Of a DNA stretch of 44,334 nt, positions 34,729 through 43,288 are shown one piece after another. The notes under the pieces were generated by a model. The model was not told the DNA's origin. It saw only the letters and a program-made list of their open reading frames with translations, and ran no database searches. Location: assembly GCA_016182905.1 (NCBI GenBank), contig JACPFR010000006.1, forward strand, positions 1-44,334. Direction: 5' to 3'. Numbering within the stretch: position 1 is the first letter of the stretch; the number at the start of each line of letters is the position of its first letter. Source of the DNA: Elusimicrobiota bacterium (GTDB lineage Bacteria; Elusimicrobiota; Elusimicrobia; UBA1565; UBA9628). The translations under genes and the position numbers were made by a program.

Positions 34729-35578
34729 CGATCTTCTCCATGAGCTGAGCGGCCTTCTTCTTCGCGGCCTCGTCCGTGAGGCGAGCGTCGGGCAGCACGC
34801 CCGCGGGAGACTCGAGGACCTTCGCGAGGAGCTGCTTGAACAGCTCCCGGTCCTGCGTCGCCACCGCGTACCAGCGCGCGTTGAGGACGTGCGTCATCAG
34901 GTAGTTCCCGCGCGTGATCTTGTGCGCCCACTCGAAATGGGTCCTGGCCTTGGCCGTGTCGCCGCCGAGCATCGGCGGCCGCGAGGCGTAATAGACGCCG
35001 AAGAACAGGTCGGCCCCGCCGAAATGGAAGGCCGGATCGAGCTCGTAGACGCGCTTCATCAGCAAGGTGACCTTGGGCAGGTCGGCGAGGGCGGCGGAGT
35101 CGTCCTTGGAGAGGTTGACGAACCCCCCCCAGCCGAAGCCGGCCCAGAACAGGTCGGGCACGTCCTCCTTCTTCGCCCACTTCAGCGCCTTCTCGAGGTC
35201 CTCGATGCTCTTGTCCTTCAGGCCCCGGAAGACCGCCTTCTGCCCGAGCGCGGCCAGCGCGTGGTCGCGCGCGCGCAGGTACAGCCCCTTCGCGCGCTCC
35301 GGCTCGGCGTCCTCGACGAACAGGAAGGCGTAGCCGCCGAAGCCCTCGGCGACGAGGCGGCGCAGGGTGACGTTGCCGGGGTCGGAGACGAGCATCGCCT
35401 CGATCAGCTTGAGCTGGGAGGCGACGGCGTCGCGGCCCAGCTGGTAATCGGGCTCCTCCAGGGCGGCCTTGCGCCCTCGCTCGAGCATGGAGGCGGTCGT
35501 GCGCACGGCGTACCGGTCGATGGAGCCGCAGGCCGTGGAGGCGAGGCAGGCGGCCGCGAGGAGCAGCTTATTCCTCAT
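34715..35578 (-). CDS. TatT-like TPR lipoprotein of a TPAT (TRAP with TPR) system
   Basis: This 287-residue lipoprotein precursor has Cys17 as the likely lipidated residue (LASTAC). The mature part is helical and TPR-like, with conserved LRRLVAEGFGGYAFLFVED, WAGFGWGGFVNLS, FHFGGADLFFGVYYASRP and a Leu/Met-rich end. This matches the TatT family, whose trimer in Treponema pallidum binds the TRAP substrate protein. Synteny with DctP, DctQ and DctM genes directly downstream confirms the role. A weak TACGAT (35589-35594) lies ten bases upstream, and a 40-base gap separates it from the Omp85 gene, so it may also be read from the metF promoter. Confidence 0.9.
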   Translation of the reverse strand: MRNKLLLAAACLASTACGSIDRYAVRTTASMLERGRKAALEEPDYQLGRDAVASQLKLIEAMLVSDPGNVTLRRLVAEGFGGYAFLFVEDAEPERAKGLYLRARDHALAALGQKAVFRGLKDKSIEDLEKALKWAKKEDVPDLFWAGFGWGGFVNLSKDDSAALADLPKVTLLMKRVYELDPAFHFGGADLFFGVYYASRPPMLGGDTAKARTHFEWAHKITRGNYLMTHVLNARWYAVATQDRELFKQLLAKVLESPAGVLPDARLTDEAAKKKAAQLMEKIDDFF

Positions 35579-35618
35579 ATGGGGGGCTATCGTAGCAAAA
35601 TCGGGCGGACGGGAGAGG

Positions 35619-37298
35619 TCAGTTGAGGCGCGAGGGAGGGCTGGGCTCGACGCCGCGGGCGGCGCTGTTGAACAGGTTGAAGGCCTGGCCGCCCTTGATC
35701 GAGATGACCCAGCGGGAGCCGCCGCCGGGGCCGCGGTTGAGCGCGTAGGCGACGTCGACGCGGCCCACGCCGCCGCTGCGCGAGCGCGTCGAGGCCGCGC
35801 GCAGGCCCATGCCGATGTCGGACTTGATGTTCCGCAGCGTGAGGTCGTCGCCCTCGCGGCCGACGACGCCGCTGTCCACGAAGACGGCCGCGCCCAGGCG
35901 CACGAGATGGAAGAACTCGCCGGGGAAGAAGAAGCGGTCCTCGAAGTTCACGAGCACGGCCTGGCCGCCGACGAAGCTGTTGTTCTTGTAGCCGCGCAGG
36001 CCCGTGCTGCCGCCGAGCGCGATCGCGTTGTCCCGGTCGAGGTACTTCCCGAAGGCGCCCTCGAGATGCCCGACCAAGGTGTGGTCCCCGCGCCAGTTCG
36101 TCTTCCAGAAGAAGTTGAGGTCCGCGTTCGCCAGAGAGTTCTCCCAGCGCCCGGCAACGGTCCGCCCGGTCAGGGCCACCCGTCCGATCGCGAAGCGGCC
36201 GGGGGCGAAGCTCACGCCCTGCTGGTTCGAGGCGCTGAAGATGACGCGGTCGCGGTCGGAGCCCGTCTTGGCCGACATCCAGCCGGCGCGGGCGGAGAGC
36301 TCGTTGCCGAGGTTGAAGTCCTCGACGCGCTCCATCCGGTCGATGTAGTTCTCCTTGATGTAGTCGGGCTGGACCCACGAGTAGCCGATCGTCGGGCCCG
36401 ACAGCTCCCGGTTGTCGGGCAAAGTGCCGGGGACGGTCCCCGGCGCGGCGCCGCTCATGCTCTCGTACTGCGCCCGGTCGCTGTACCAGCCGCCCTCGAC
36501 GCGCTGGACGAAGATCTTGTCCGCCTCGAGCCTCCGGCCGAGAGAGCCCTCGACGACGCGGCGGCGCACGCGGAACTCGGTGTACTCCTCCGCGTCCCGG
36601 TAGACGGATCTCTCCGACACCGAGCGCTGCCAGGAGACCGCCGAGGCGCGCGGCGAGTCGAGCGAGTAGAAGGGGCTCGTCAGCGACGCGATGCCGGCGT
36701 CGCCCGCGGTGCCGCGGGAGTACCCGGCGTTCAGCGCCAGGCGCGTGCCCATGAAGCGCGGGTCGCCGTAGCTGTAGGAGCTCGTGGTCTTTCTGCCGGT
36801 GCGCCCGTAGTCGAAGGCGAGGCTCTTGCCGTAGCCGAGGATGTTGCCTTCCTCGAGGCCGACGCCGAAGAAGCTCTCCCCGCCCTCCGTGCCCGCCGCG
36901 AAGCGCGGGTTCGTGGTCCAGCTGTCCTGGCTGCGCACGACCGCGTCGACCTCCCCGCCGGGCCGCTTGACCGGGATGATGTCCACGCGGCGGAAGGACC
37001 CGTTCGCGCGCAGGTTGCGTTCGGACTGGATGACCAGCAGCGGGTCCCAGACCTCGCCGGGCGCGAACAGGAGCTCGCGCCGGATGACGGACTCTCGCGT
37101 CGGGTAGTGGATCTTGTTGGCGAGGCGGAACGGCCACCAGTCCTCGCCGGGGACCGTCGGATCGAACACGTTGACGCGCTCGATCCGGATCTCGGCGATG
37201 TTCGCCCCGGGGGCCTCGGACGGGTACCCCGGGGATTCGTGGGCGGCGGCGGGAAGGGCGAGCAGGACCGCGGCCGCAGTGAGGCCGGCGGCCCTCAT
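35619..37298 (-). CDS. Omp85-superfamily outer-membrane protein (POTRA plus barrel)
   Basis: The product is 559 residues with a signal peptide (MRAAGLTAAAVLLALPAAA). A single POTRA-like domain (about 45-125, ESVIRRELLFAPGEVWD and RNLRANGSFRRVDI) is followed by a barrel. The barrel has the loop-6 signature LRGY at about 434-437 in ALGGSTGLRGYKNNSF, then FEDRFFF and a C-terminal aromatic-rich strand region. BamA has five POTRA domains and about 800 residues, so this is a short Omp85 relative of unknown cargo. The start overlaps the metF stop (ATGA). It could supply the outer-membrane step for the TPAT substrate, which is inference. Confidence 0.88.
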   Translation of the reverse strand: MRAAGLTAAAVLLALPAAAHESPGYPSEAPGANIAEIRIERVNVFDPTVPGEDWWPFRLANKIHYPTRESVIRRELLFAPGEVWDPLLVIQSERNLRANGSFRRVDIIPVKRPGGEVDAVVRSQDSWTTNPRFAAGTEGGESFFGVGLEEGNILGYGKSLAFDYGRTGRKTTSSYSYGDPRFMGTRLALNAGYSRGTAGDAGIASLTSPFYSLDSPRASAVSWQRSVSERSVYRDAEEYTEFRVRRRVVEGSLGRRLEADKIFVQRVEGGWYSDRAQYESMSGAAPGTVPGTLPDNRELSGPTIGYSWVQPDYIKENYIDRMERVEDFNLGNELSARAGWMSAKTGSDRDRVIFSASNQQGVSFAPGRFAIGRVALTGRTVAGRWENSLANADLNFFWKTNWRGDHTLVGHLEGAFGKYLDRDNAIALGGSTGLRGYKNNSFVGGQAVLVNFEDRFFFPGEFFHLVRLGAAVFVDSGVVGREGDDLTLRNIKSDIGMGLRAASTRSRSGGVGRVDVAYALNRGPGGGSRWVISIKGGQAFNLFNSAARGVEPSPPSRLN

Positions 37299-38164
37299 CG
37301 GCGCCGGAGACGCCCCAGGATCTCGGAGGTCGAGTGCGAGCGGTTCAGGGTGTAGAAATGGATCCCGGGCGCGCCTCGGTCGAGCAGCTCGCGGCACTGC
37401 CGGGCGCCCCACTCGACGCCCTCGCGGAGGACGGCCTCGGCGTCGCCTTGGACCTTGGCCATGCGCTCCTCGAGCTCGTGGGGGATCTTGGCGCCGCACA
37501 TCGACTGGAACCGCTTGAGCTGGGCGTACGCGGTGACGGGCATGATGCCCGGCACGATCGGCGCGGTCACCCCGGCCGCGCGCGCGCGCGCGACGAACGC
37601 GAAGTAGTCCTTGTTGTCGAAGAAGAGCTGGGTCAGCGCCCAGTCCGCGCCCTCGCCGCATTTCCGCGCGAAGCGGGCGAGGTCGTCCTCGGGCGACTTC
37701 GCCTCCGGGTGGGTCTCGGGGTAGCCGGCGACGGCCATCTTGAAGCCCCCCCGCTTCTTGACGAAGGCGACGAGGTCGGAGGCGTAGCCGAAGTCCCGCT
37801 CTCCGGGCGGCGCCACGGGCTGGTCCTTCGGCGCGTCCCCGCGGAGCGCGACGAGGTGGCGGATGCCGAGGACCTCCAGGCGGGCGAGCACGGCGGTGAT
37901 CTCGTCGCGCGTGTGCGCGATGCAGGTCAGGTGGCAGACCGTCGTGAGGCCCGTCTCGTTCTGGATGCGGCCCGCGGCCTCGACGGTGCGGCCCCGTCCG
38001 GAGCCGCCCGCGCCGTAGGTCAGGGAGACGTAGTCCGGATCGAGGCCCTTGAGCTCCTTGACGTCCGCGATGAACTTGTCGAGGTCCTCCGGCGCCTTGG
38101 GCAGGAAGAATTCGAACGAGAAGAGCGGGCGCCCTTTGCCGAACAGCTCGGAGATGTCGTGCAC
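37295..38164 (-). CDS. metF: Methylenetetrahydrofolate reductase
   Basis: The product is 289 residues with a GTG start at 38164, matching the usual bacterial MetF length and N-terminus. It reduces 5,10-methylene-THF to 5-methyl-THF for methionine synthesis, using FAD. Visible features are FSFEFFLPK, with the catalytic Glu, SLTYGAGGSG, HLTCIAHTRDE, ALRGDAPKD, with the flavin-contact Asp, and LTQLFFDNKDYF. It is cytoplasmic. The C-terminal HSTSEILGRL is normal for the family. It heads the long - strand gene run, and TAATAT lies seven bases before the start. Its link to the transport genes downstream is unclear. Confidence 0.95.
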   Translation of the reverse strand: MHDISELFGKGRPLFSFEFFLPKAPEDLDKFIADVKELKGLDPDYVSLTYGAGGSGRGRTVEAAGRIQNETGLTTVCHLTCIAHTRDEITAVLARLEVLGIRHLVALRGDAPKDQPVAPPGERDFGYASDLVAFVKKRGGFKMAVAGYPETHPEAKSPEDDLARFARKCGEGADWALTQLFFDNKDYFAFVARARAAGVTAPIVPGIMPVTAYAQLKRFQSMCGAKIPHELEERMAKVQGDAEAVLREGVEWGARQCRELLDRGAPGIHFYTLNRSHSTSEILGRLRRR

Positions 38165-38171
38165 TCCGCTG

Positions 38172-38177
38172 ATATTA
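38172..38177 (-). promoter_or_regulatory. Candidate -10 element, leaderless start of metF
   Basis: TAATAT on the - strand ends seven bases before GTG 38164. No -35 is visible at normal spacing: the nearest TTGTCA (38205-38210) is 27 bases away. Confidence 0.4.
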
Positions 38178-38274
38178 CCAAATGTCGGCGGCGCGTCGCT
38201 TTTATGACAAGTCCATGTAGGCCGCTTGGCGGTCCCGCCGAACGAGAACGCCCCGGGCCCGGATCCGAATCCCG

Positions 38275-41202
38275 CTAAGACGACTTTCCTTTGGCCGATC
38301 GGGATTCGGATTCCTCGATCAGCCGCTTGTACTCGTCGATGACGGTGGGGTCGGTGTTGACCATGCTCGCGGTCTTGAAGTCGCCCGCGGCGTTGCCGAA
38401 CTTCTGGGAGGCGGTCCACACCGAGGCGCGGTTGCGGTAGAAGCGGTCGATCAGGGAGTTCGCGGCGATCGCGCGCGAGAAGGCCTCGAGCGCCTCGTCC
38501 TGGCGCTTCAGCGCGAAGTAGCCGAGGCCGAGGCCGTTGAGGGCGTTCGGGTCGAGCGGGTCGTTCTTCACCGCCAGCGAGTAGTTCTCGAGGGCCTTCG
38601 GGTAATCCTTGAGGAAGTAGTGGACGTTGCCGGCGCGCAGGTAGGCCTCGGCGTTTTTTGGGTCGACTTGCAAAGCTTTTCCTAATTCGCCGAGGGCGGC
38701 CCGGTAGTTGCGGCGCATCGTCAGCACGATCGCCAGCTTCACGCGCGCGCCCGCGTCGTTGGGCTCGAGCTCGAGCGCCCGGATCAGGTCCTGCTGGGCG
38801 GCCTCGAGGGCGTCCTGCGCGGTCAGCGCGACGCCGCGGCCCACGTAGGCGTCGGCGATCGAGCCGTCGATCTCCATCGCCTTCGTGTACTCGAGCACGG
38901 CCTTGTCGAACTGCTCGGAGTTGTGGAGCGAGTCGGCGCGCAGGATGAACACGTACGGGTCGCCGAGGTCCTTGATCATCTGGGCGTCGAGGTCGACGAT
39001 CGCGGAGAGGAAGTCGTCCCCCTCGGGATGGCCGGCGGAGAAGCCGATGTGGGGGCTGCGGACGTAGGCGTCCATGCCGACGGCCTGGAGATACGCGCGG
39101 TGCGCCTCCTTGTACTGGCGCGCGGCGGCGTGGGAGATGGACTTCGCGATCAGGCCCTCGGCGCGGCGCGTGCCGAGCGCCCAGGCGGTGTCGATGTCCT
39201 CGATCGCGCGGGGGTACTGCTTCAGCGCGAACTTCGCGAGCGCGCGCTGCAGATAGGCGGGGCCGTGCTGACTGTCGATCTCGATGGCGCGCTCGCAGTA
39301 CTTCAGCGCCTCGCGCGGGTCCTTCGCGAGGCGGCGCGCCTGGCAGAGGTGGGTCCAGGTGTCCTTCGAGCGAGGCTCGAGCTCGAGTGCCTTCTTGAAA
39401 TCGGCCGTCGCCGCCTTCAGCTGGTTCAGAGAGGCGTAGGCGAGCCCCCGGTGCTGGTAGGCGCCCGCGAGCTTGTTGTCGAGCTGCAGCGCCTGGCTGA
39501 GGTCGCGCACGGCCTGCTCGTAGTCCCGCTGGCGCAGGCGGATGTGGCCGAGGGTGTCGTAGATCGAGGCGTTGCGCGGGTCCTTCTCGAGGGCGGCCTC
39601 GATGTCGCGCATGGCGGCGGAATGGTCGCCGATCTGGAACTCGGCGTCGGCGCGGCGCTCGAGGACGCGCGCGGCGGGTCCCTTCAGCGCGAGGGCGGTG
39701 TTGAAGGAGTCGATCGCCTTCAGGTACAGGCGGTTGCGCAGGCGCAGGGAGCCGAGGTTGTAATGGTAGCCGGGCTCGCGCGGCTTGAGCGCGACGGCTT
39801 TCATCACGTCCTGCAGCGCCTTCTCCGGCTCCTTGAGGGCGTTGGCGTACAGCGCGCCGCGCCCGTTGTAGGCCTCGGCGTGCTTCCCGTCGGCGCTGAT
39901 CGCCTTCGTGAAGTCCTCGAGGGCCAGCGACGGCTTGTCGACGCGGGCGTAGAAGCTCGCTCGCGCGACCAGGATCTCGGGGTCGACGGGGTCCAGCCGC
40001 ACGGCGCGGGTGAGGTCCTGCAGCGCGTGGGCGTCCTGGCCCATGCGGGCGAGCAGCCCTCCGCGCGCGGCGATCACCTGCGCGTTCTCCGGCTCGAGCT
40101 TGACGGCCGCGTCGAGGTCGGCGAGCGCCTTCTTGAGGTCCTTGTCGGCCTCGAAGACGCGCGCGCGGCGGCTCAGCGCCGGGACGCCGGACCCGAGGTC
40201 GTAGGCGCGCCCGTAGGAGGCGACGGCGTCCTTCCAGAGCTGCAGCGACTGGTAGCGGTCGCCGATCGCGACCGCGGCCTCGGGCGTGAGCTTCGCCGAG
40301 GTCATCGCGTTGCGGTAGTCCGAGAGCGCCTGCTCGCGTCTCCCGCCGCGCCAATGCAGCTCGCCCCGGTTGAAGTAGGGCGCGTAATCCTGCGCGTCGG
40401 CGCGGACGGCCTCCTCGAAATCCTTCAGCGCGCCGGCCTCGTCGCCCTTGCGCAGCTTCAGCGCGGCCCGGCCGAGGTACGCGTACGAGTACTCCGGATC
40501 GATCGAGATCGCACGGTCGTAGGCCTTCGCCGCGCGCTTGAGGTCGCCCTGCCGCGCCATCGCCGAGCCGACGAGCGCGAACGCCATCGTGAAATTCTTG
40601 TTGGAGCGCAGCGCCGCGGTCAGCTCCGCCACCGCCTTCGCGTCGTCGCCCTTGTCGTAGTAGGTGCGTCCCCGGGAGAACAGCCACAGCGCCGTCTTGG
40701 GCTCGAGCTTGAGGGCGTCGTTCAGGTCGGCCAGGCACTTGGCCCAGTCCCCCTTCTCTCGCCACACCCGGGAGCGGGCGTACAGCGCCTTCGGCGTCTT
40801 CTGGTCGGCCTTCAGCGCGGCGTTGAAGCTCTCCAGCGCCTTGTCGACGCGGCCGAGGAGCAACTGCGCCCCGCCCTGCGCGACGAGCTCGTCGACCGCC
40901 AGCGAGCCGGTGCCGACGCCGAGGAGCTCGAGCGCCTTCGCCGCGTCCGCCTTCTGCCGGGTCAGGTCGCCGGCCGCGTGCCACAGGCGCGCGCGCAGCT
41001 CGTAGGCGTCGCCGTTGCGCGCGTCGGCCAGCAGCGCCTCGTTGACGGAGCGCATCGCGTCCTTGAAGTCGCCGCGGCGGTACAGCGCGTCGCCCTCGAT
41101 CAGAAGACGGCGGGCCGCGCCTTTATCGGCCGCCAGCAGGGGCGGAGCCAAAAAGACGAGGGCCGCGAGGGTCGTCGCGAGCGATCGTGAGGGCATCAAC
41201 AT
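38275..41202 (-). CDS. Large secreted TPR-repeat protein
   Basis: The product is up to 975 residues. A second ATG at 41196 gives 973 and keeps the same signal peptide (PSRSLATTLAALVFLAPPLLA). Nearly the whole mature chain is tandem TPRs of 34 residues, with typical pieces such as ALKLEPKTALWLFSRGRTYY and AIEIDSQHGPAYLQRA. One non-TPR insert, around VRSPHIGFSAGHPEGDD (about 715), interrupts the array. The protein should form a long superhelical periplasmic or surface scaffold. Its promoter carries the same 13-base -35 region as the motA-like gene, a possible link to the motor locus. The binding partner is unknown. Confidence 0.9.
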   Translation of the reverse strand: MLMPSRSLATTLAALVFLAPPLLAADKGAARRLLIEGDALYRRGDFKDAMRSVNEALLADARNGDAYELRARLWHAAGDLTRQKADAAKALELLGVGTGSLAVDELVAQGGAQLLLGRVDKALESFNAALKADQKTPKALYARSRVWREKGDWAKCLADLNDALKLEPKTALWLFSRGRTYYDKGDDAKAVAELTAALRSNKNFTMAFALVGSAMARQGDLKRAAKAYDRAISIDPEYSYAYLGRAALKLRKGDEAGALKDFEEAVRADAQDYAPYFNRGELHWRGGRREQALSDYRNAMTSAKLTPEAAVAIGDRYQSLQLWKDAVASYGRAYDLGSGVPALSRRARVFEADKDLKKALADLDAAVKLEPENAQVIAARGGLLARMGQDAHALQDLTRAVRLDPVDPEILVARASFYARVDKPSLALEDFTKAISADGKHAEAYNGRGALYANALKEPEKALQDVMKAVALKPREPGYHYNLGSLRLRNRLYLKAIDSFNTALALKGPAARVLERRADAEFQIGDHSAAMRDIEAALEKDPRNASIYDTLGHIRLRQRDYEQAVRDLSQALQLDNKLAGAYQHRGLAYASLNQLKAATADFKKALELEPRSKDTWTHLCQARRLAKDPREALKYCERAIEIDSQHGPAYLQRALAKFALKQYPRAIEDIDTAWALGTRRAEGLIAKSISHAAARQYKEAHRAYLQAVGMDAYVRSPHIGFSAGHPEGDDFLSAIVDLDAQMIKDLGDPYVFILRADSLHNSEQFDKAVLEYTKAMEIDGSIADAYVGRGVALTAQDALEAAQQDLIRALELEPNDAGARVKLAIVLTMRRNYRAALGELGKALQVDPKNAEAYLRAGNVHYFLKDYPKALENYSLAVKNDPLDPNALNGLGLGYFALKRQDEALEAFSRAIAANSLIDRFYRNRASVWTASQKFGNAAGDFKTASMVNTDPTVIDEYKRLIEESESRSAKGKSS

Positions 41203-41206
41203 GAGG

Positions 41207-41235
41207 AGAGTACCGGGAACGTGTTACAAATTCAA
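41207..41235 (-). promoter_or_regulatory. Promoter of the large TPR gene
   Basis: On the - strand TTGAAT (41230-41235), a 17-base spacer and TACTCT (41207-41212) precede ATG 41202 by four bases, or the ATG at 41196 by ten. The string TTGAATTTGTAAC is identical to that in the motA-like promoter. Confidence 0.6.
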
Positions 41236-41250
41236 GGCTAAATGCGCCTT

Positions 41251-42258
41251 CTAAAGGTAGTAGTCGCGGATCCAGCGGTGCTTGGCGATCGCGGCCAGCT
41301 CGGCCGCGTCGAAGTAGTTGCCGTCGCAGGCGCGGGCGTTGAAGGTGACGTGGGAGACGCGGCGCATGCCCGGGATCACGGTCGTGACCGAGTCGAAGCT
41401 CAGGCAGTACTTGAGCGCGGCCGCCGCGAGCGTCTCCGCCTTGGGGCCTATGACGACGCGCGCGAGCTGGTCGGCGCGGCGGCAGGTCTCCGCCAGGCGC
41501 TCCCCGCCGAAATAATGCGAGCGGAAGTCCTCGGGCGCGAAGCGGGTCTCCGGCGTCAGCATCCCGGTCAGGCTGCCCTCGTCGAACGGGCAGCGCACGA
41601 TCACGCCGACGCCCTTTTCCCGGCACAAGGGAAGGAGCTTGTCGGCCGCGCGCTGGTCGAACATGTTGAAGAGGACCTGCACGACGCCGACGAGGCCGGT
41701 CGAGACGAGCTCGATCGCGGACTCGGGGTCGTCGTTGTTGATCGAGACGCCCCAGTTGCGGACCTTCCCCTCGGCCTTGAGCTTCGCCATCTCCGCGGCG
41801 AGTGCCGGCCACATCGGGTCCTTCAGCCAGGAGTCGTGCCAGACGTGGAACTGGTAGAGGTCGACGCCGTCCGTGCCGAGGTTGCGCAGGGACCTCTCGA
41901 CGCTGAGGCGCACCCAGTCCGGCGGGAACACGAGCGCCAGCCGGGAGCGGGGATGGCCGGGCCACTCCATGTTCTTCGGCGGCACCTTGGTGGAGACGAC
42001 GGCGCGGCGGCCCGCTTCCTTGAAGAGGCGCGCGATGAGCCGCTCGGAGTGCCCGTGCCCGTAGGCGTAGGCCGTGTCGAAGTAGTTGATGCCCGAGTCG
42101 AGGGCGGCGTGCAGGGCGGCCATGGACTCATGGTCGTCCGTCGGGCCCCACATGGACTTGCCGATGCCCCAGCCCCCGAAGCCGATCTCGGAGATCGACA
42201 GCCCGGTCTTGCCCAGCGGCCGGTGCGGCAGCTTCAGCGACGCCTCGCTCGCCTTCAT
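41251..42258 (-). CDS. Aldo/keto reductase family oxidoreductase
   Basis: The product is 335 residues, a TIM-barrel NADPH-dependent reductase. The catalytic tetrad is visible: Asp and Tyr in FDTAYAYGHG, Lys in VVSTKVPP and His in LYQFHVWHD. GWGIGKSMWG is an unusual stretch near the N-terminus. The NADP-binding end is diverged but present (VTTVIPGMRRVSHV). It is cytoplasmic. The substrate cannot be predicted; it is closer to the broad AKR/YghZ-type group than to classical AKR1. A terminator separates it from the clpS unit upstream, and it has its own -10-like element. Confidence 0.92.
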   Translation of the reverse strand: MKASEASLKLPHRPLGKTGLSISEIGFGGWGIGKSMWGPTDDHESMAALHAALDSGINYFDTAYAYGHGHSERLIARLFKEAGRRAVVSTKVPPKNMEWPGHPRSRLALVFPPDWVRLSVERSLRNLGTDGVDLYQFHVWHDSWLKDPMWPALAAEMAKLKAEGKVRNWGVSINNDDPESAIELVSTGLVGVVQVLFNMFDQRAADKLLPLCREKGVGVIVRCPFDEGSLTGMLTPETRFAPEDFRSHYFGGERLAETCRRADQLARVVIGPKAETLAAAALKYCLSFDSVTTVIPGMRRVSHVTFNARACDGNYFDAAELAAIAKHRWIRDYYL

Positions 42259-42265
42259 TCCCGAT

Positions 42266-42271
42266 AATCTA
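42266..42271 (-). promoter_or_regulatory. Candidate -10 element, leaderless start of aldo/keto reductase
   Basis: TAGATT on the - strand ends seven bases before ATG 42258. The spacer region overlaps the terminator of the upstream unit, and no clear -35 is present. Confidence 0.4.
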
Positions 42272-42273
42272 GC

Positions 42274-42292
42274 AAAAAAGGGGTCGGACCCC
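42274..42292 (-). terminator. Rho-independent terminator after clpS
   Basis: On the - strand GGGGT-CCG-ACCCC forms a five-base-pair stem with a three-base loop, directly followed by six T. It lies 11 bases past the clpS stop. It is the only convincing intrinsic terminator I see in the window. Confidence 0.75.
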
Positions 42293-42303
42293 GCGTCGTC
42301 GCG

Positions 42304-42600
42304 TTATTGGGAGAGCTTGACCTGGAGGCCGATGGAGGCGATGACGTCGGCGACGGCCTCGCAGCGTTCGAGGGCGCCCTGATAGACGACGGCGGAGCCT
42401 TTCGAGTGCACCTCCCAGGAGAAGGCGCGGGCCTGGGAGAGGGAGCAGCGCACGGCTTTGAGGAGGATCCCCTCCACCTGGTCGAACGTGTGGCAGTCGC
42501 AGTTGAAGAGGACGACGTTCCAGCCGTGATCGCGCTCGGCGTCGGCGGGGTCCTCGACCTTCCGGACCTGCGCGGAGCCTTTCCGCGTCGCGACGGGCAT
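42304..42600 (-). CDS. clpS: ATP-dependent Clp protease adaptor ClpS
   Basis: The product is 98 residues. The core WNVVLFNCDCHTFDQV and the later WEVHSKG segment define ClpS, which delivers N-degron substrates to ClpAP or ClpCP. The usual NDD motif reads N-C-D here: the first Asp, which in E. coli ClpS (Asp35) binds the substrate alpha-amino group, is Cys. The His of the VH motif (His66 equivalent) is kept. The N-terminal 25 residues are a short flexible extension. It is cytoplasmic. The gene starts two bases after the O-methyltransferase stop codon, so the two are co-transcribed. No clpA or clpC is in the window. Confidence 0.9.
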   Translation of the reverse strand: MPVATRKGSAQVRKVEDPADAERDHGWNVVLFNCDCHTFDQVEGILLKAVRCSLSQARAFSWEVHSKGSAVVYQGALERCEAVADVIASIGLQVKLSQ

Positions 42601-42602
42601 GC

Positions 42603-43286
42603 TCAGCGCCGGACGGCGACGGCCATGCCCTCGCCGGTGGGGATCATCGCGCAGGACGCGAACAAGGCCTCGTCCGCCAGCATCGATAACGCGGCGCGCA
42701 TCGGCGCGACCTTCGGCTTGTCCTCGTGGTCCGCCGCGAGGTCGTCGCGGTGGAGGTTCCCGAACAGGTAGGCGTTGTCGCAGATCACGAAGCCGCCGGA
42801 GCGGACGTTTTTCGCGGCCCAGCGCGCGTAGTCGCCGTAGCCGGTCTTGTCCGCGTCGATGAACACGAGGTCGAAAGGGCCGTGCTTCTCGAGCGTCGGG
42901 AGCACGGTCATGCCCGGGCCAGTGTGGACGGTCACCTTCGCCGTCAGGCCCGCGAGCGCGACGTTCTCCTTCGCGACCTTCGCGTGCTTGGGCTCGTACT
43001 CGATCGTGTGGAGCATCCCGCCTTGCGGCAGGGCGTCGGCCATCCAGCACGCCGAGTAGCCGGCGAGCGTCCCGACCTCGACGATCTTCCTCGCGCCGCA
43101 GGCGGAGACGAGGAAATGGAGCAGGCGGCCCTCGTCGGGTCCGACGCTGATCGCGGGCAGGCCTTTCGCCTCGGTCGTCTCCCGGATCTCGCGCAGCGCG
43201 GCGCGCTCCCGGGACATCGTGCGCGTCACGAAGTCGAGCAGGGGCTTGGTGCGGTAGCCGGATTCCGTCGTGCCTTGATGGGCCAT
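42603..43286 (-). CDS. SAM-dependent O-methyltransferase (family 3, CCoAMT-like)
   Basis: The product is 227 residues from ATG 43286, the start that follows the upstream stop by two bases. ATG 43304 and GTG 43319 are in-frame alternatives that would overlap the upstream gene. Motif I is VEVGTLAGYSACWMADALP. The metal-site Asp pair appears as FIDADKTGY and a later VICDNAYLFG, as in cation-dependent O-methyltransferases. It would methylate a catechol-type hydroxyl using S-adenosylmethionine, but the substrate is unknown. It is cytoplasmic and forms a three-gene unit with the small upstream gene and clpS. Confidence 0.92.
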   Translation of the reverse strand: MAHQGTTESGYRTKPLLDFVTRTMSRERAALREIRETTEAKGLPAISVGPDEGRLLHFLVSACGARKIVEVGTLAGYSACWMADALPQGGMLHTIEYEPKHAKVAKENVALAGLTAKVTVHTGPGMTVLPTLEKHGPFDLVFIDADKTGYGDYARWAAKNVRSGGFVICDNAYLFGNLHRDDLAADHEDKPKVAPMRAALSMLADEALFASCAMIPTGEGMAVAVRR

Positions 43287-43288
43287 GG

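Noticed and set aside
38178-38210. TTGTCA as -35 of metF
   Set aside because: It lies 27 bases from TAATAT, too far for a sigma-70-type promoter.
37295-40984. Single 1229-codon - strand frame joining metF to the TPR region
   Set aside because: Only the last part is metF. The upstream part is out of frame with the real TPR gene and has Arg/Gly-rich shadow composition.
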